64,000 nucleotides of DNA from Paralvinella palmiformis (taxonomy: Eukaryota > Annelida > Polychaeta > Terebellida > Alvinellidae), in NCBI GenBank assembly GCA_025642065.1, contig JAODUP010000924.1, forward strand, positions 86,267 through 150,266, read 5' to 3'. Each line of letters starts with the position of its first letter. The stretch's first letter is position 1. The translations under genes and the position numbers were made by a program. Positions 63,755 to 64,000 of the stretch are shown here, piece by piece. The notes beneath the pieces were generated by a model. The model ran no database searches. It was not told the origin of the DNA and saw nothing but the letters and a program-made list of their open reading frames with translations.

Positions 63755-64000
63755 GGGGGGCTATAGATACGTCGTATAATGATATCTTCGTTCTTTGTGC
63801 AATATTTTAAAATGTGATCTGCACAACGTAATCATTTTGAGGACAATTGACCCATTTTCGCAGTATCCTTTGTTGCACATGCGCAACCGCAATTTGTTCA
63901 TGAAAAGTTGTTGCATGATTTATCAGATTACTATTATCTGATTATACGCTATAACTAAAGTATTAATTTTAATATCAGGCAGACTATTGAAAACAAAATT
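63376..64000. other. Right edge, no gene recognised
   Basis: Only a (TA)n tract followed by a G-run (63707-63760) stands out. Confidence 0.5.

Overview
The window is animal genomic DNA: intron-rich genes with short exons and GT-AG junctions, an AT-rich background, dense dinucleotide and trinucleotide microsatellites, tRNA-derived SINEs and decayed LINE and DNA transposons. The gene families (YtcJ-like amidohydrolase, a single animal-type SWEET transporter, Ig/FN3 receptors) and the style of the repeats suggest an invertebrate, probably a mollusc or other lophotrochozoan. That placement is inference. Most of the 64 kb is non-coding; long reading frames made of IYIY, CVCV or HTHT are translated microsatellites.

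Layout. (1) 0.5-7.5 kb, + strand: the last seven exons of an amidohydrolase gene whose 5' part lies outside the window. (2) 9.5-13 kb: a candidate minus-strand membrane-protein end (three exons in phase), then a CRE palindrome (12064) and a candidate plus-strand first exon. (3) 18.8-28.1 kb, minus strand: a six-exon SWEET sugar transporter (SLC50A1 type), complete from ATG to stop, but exon 5 carries one extra base. (4) 28-45 kb: a repeat domain. It holds a near-identical 1.85 kb tandem duplication, a decayed hAT-like coding region broken by a SINE and two MITEs, a LINE 3' end, a Tc1-like transposase relic, a roughly 120 bp (CA)n tract and an array of 1.1 kb units. (5) 45.6-61.1 kb: an immunoglobulin-superfamily receptor locus.

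The receptor locus is the most interesting part. A 16-exon plus-strand copy encodes an N-terminal Ig-like domain, six further Ig-like exons, an FN3 exon, a membrane-proximal exon, a TM exon and a multi-exon tail with seven tyrosines, including YENL, YDTL, YANL, YSNI and YEEI. These resemble ITIM, ITAM, GRB2-type and Src-SH2-type docking sites. This copy carries one frameshift and two in-frame stops, so as assembled it is a pseudogene. A second copy lies tail-to-tail on the minus strand. It is cut off at its 5' side, lacks three Ig exons and has its own stop and phase break. Between them lie further exons: a minus-strand tail with YEDI, an Ig-domain relic, and a plus-strand terminal exon ending in an ITIM-like SEYLVI. 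The locus is flanked and invaded by one repeat family (52.2-53.6, 60.1-60.35 and 62.3-63.4 kb). It reads as a recently rearranged multigene receptor cluster.

Intron boundaries were read by eye from splice consensus and reading phase. Nothing here was aligned by software or searched against a database.
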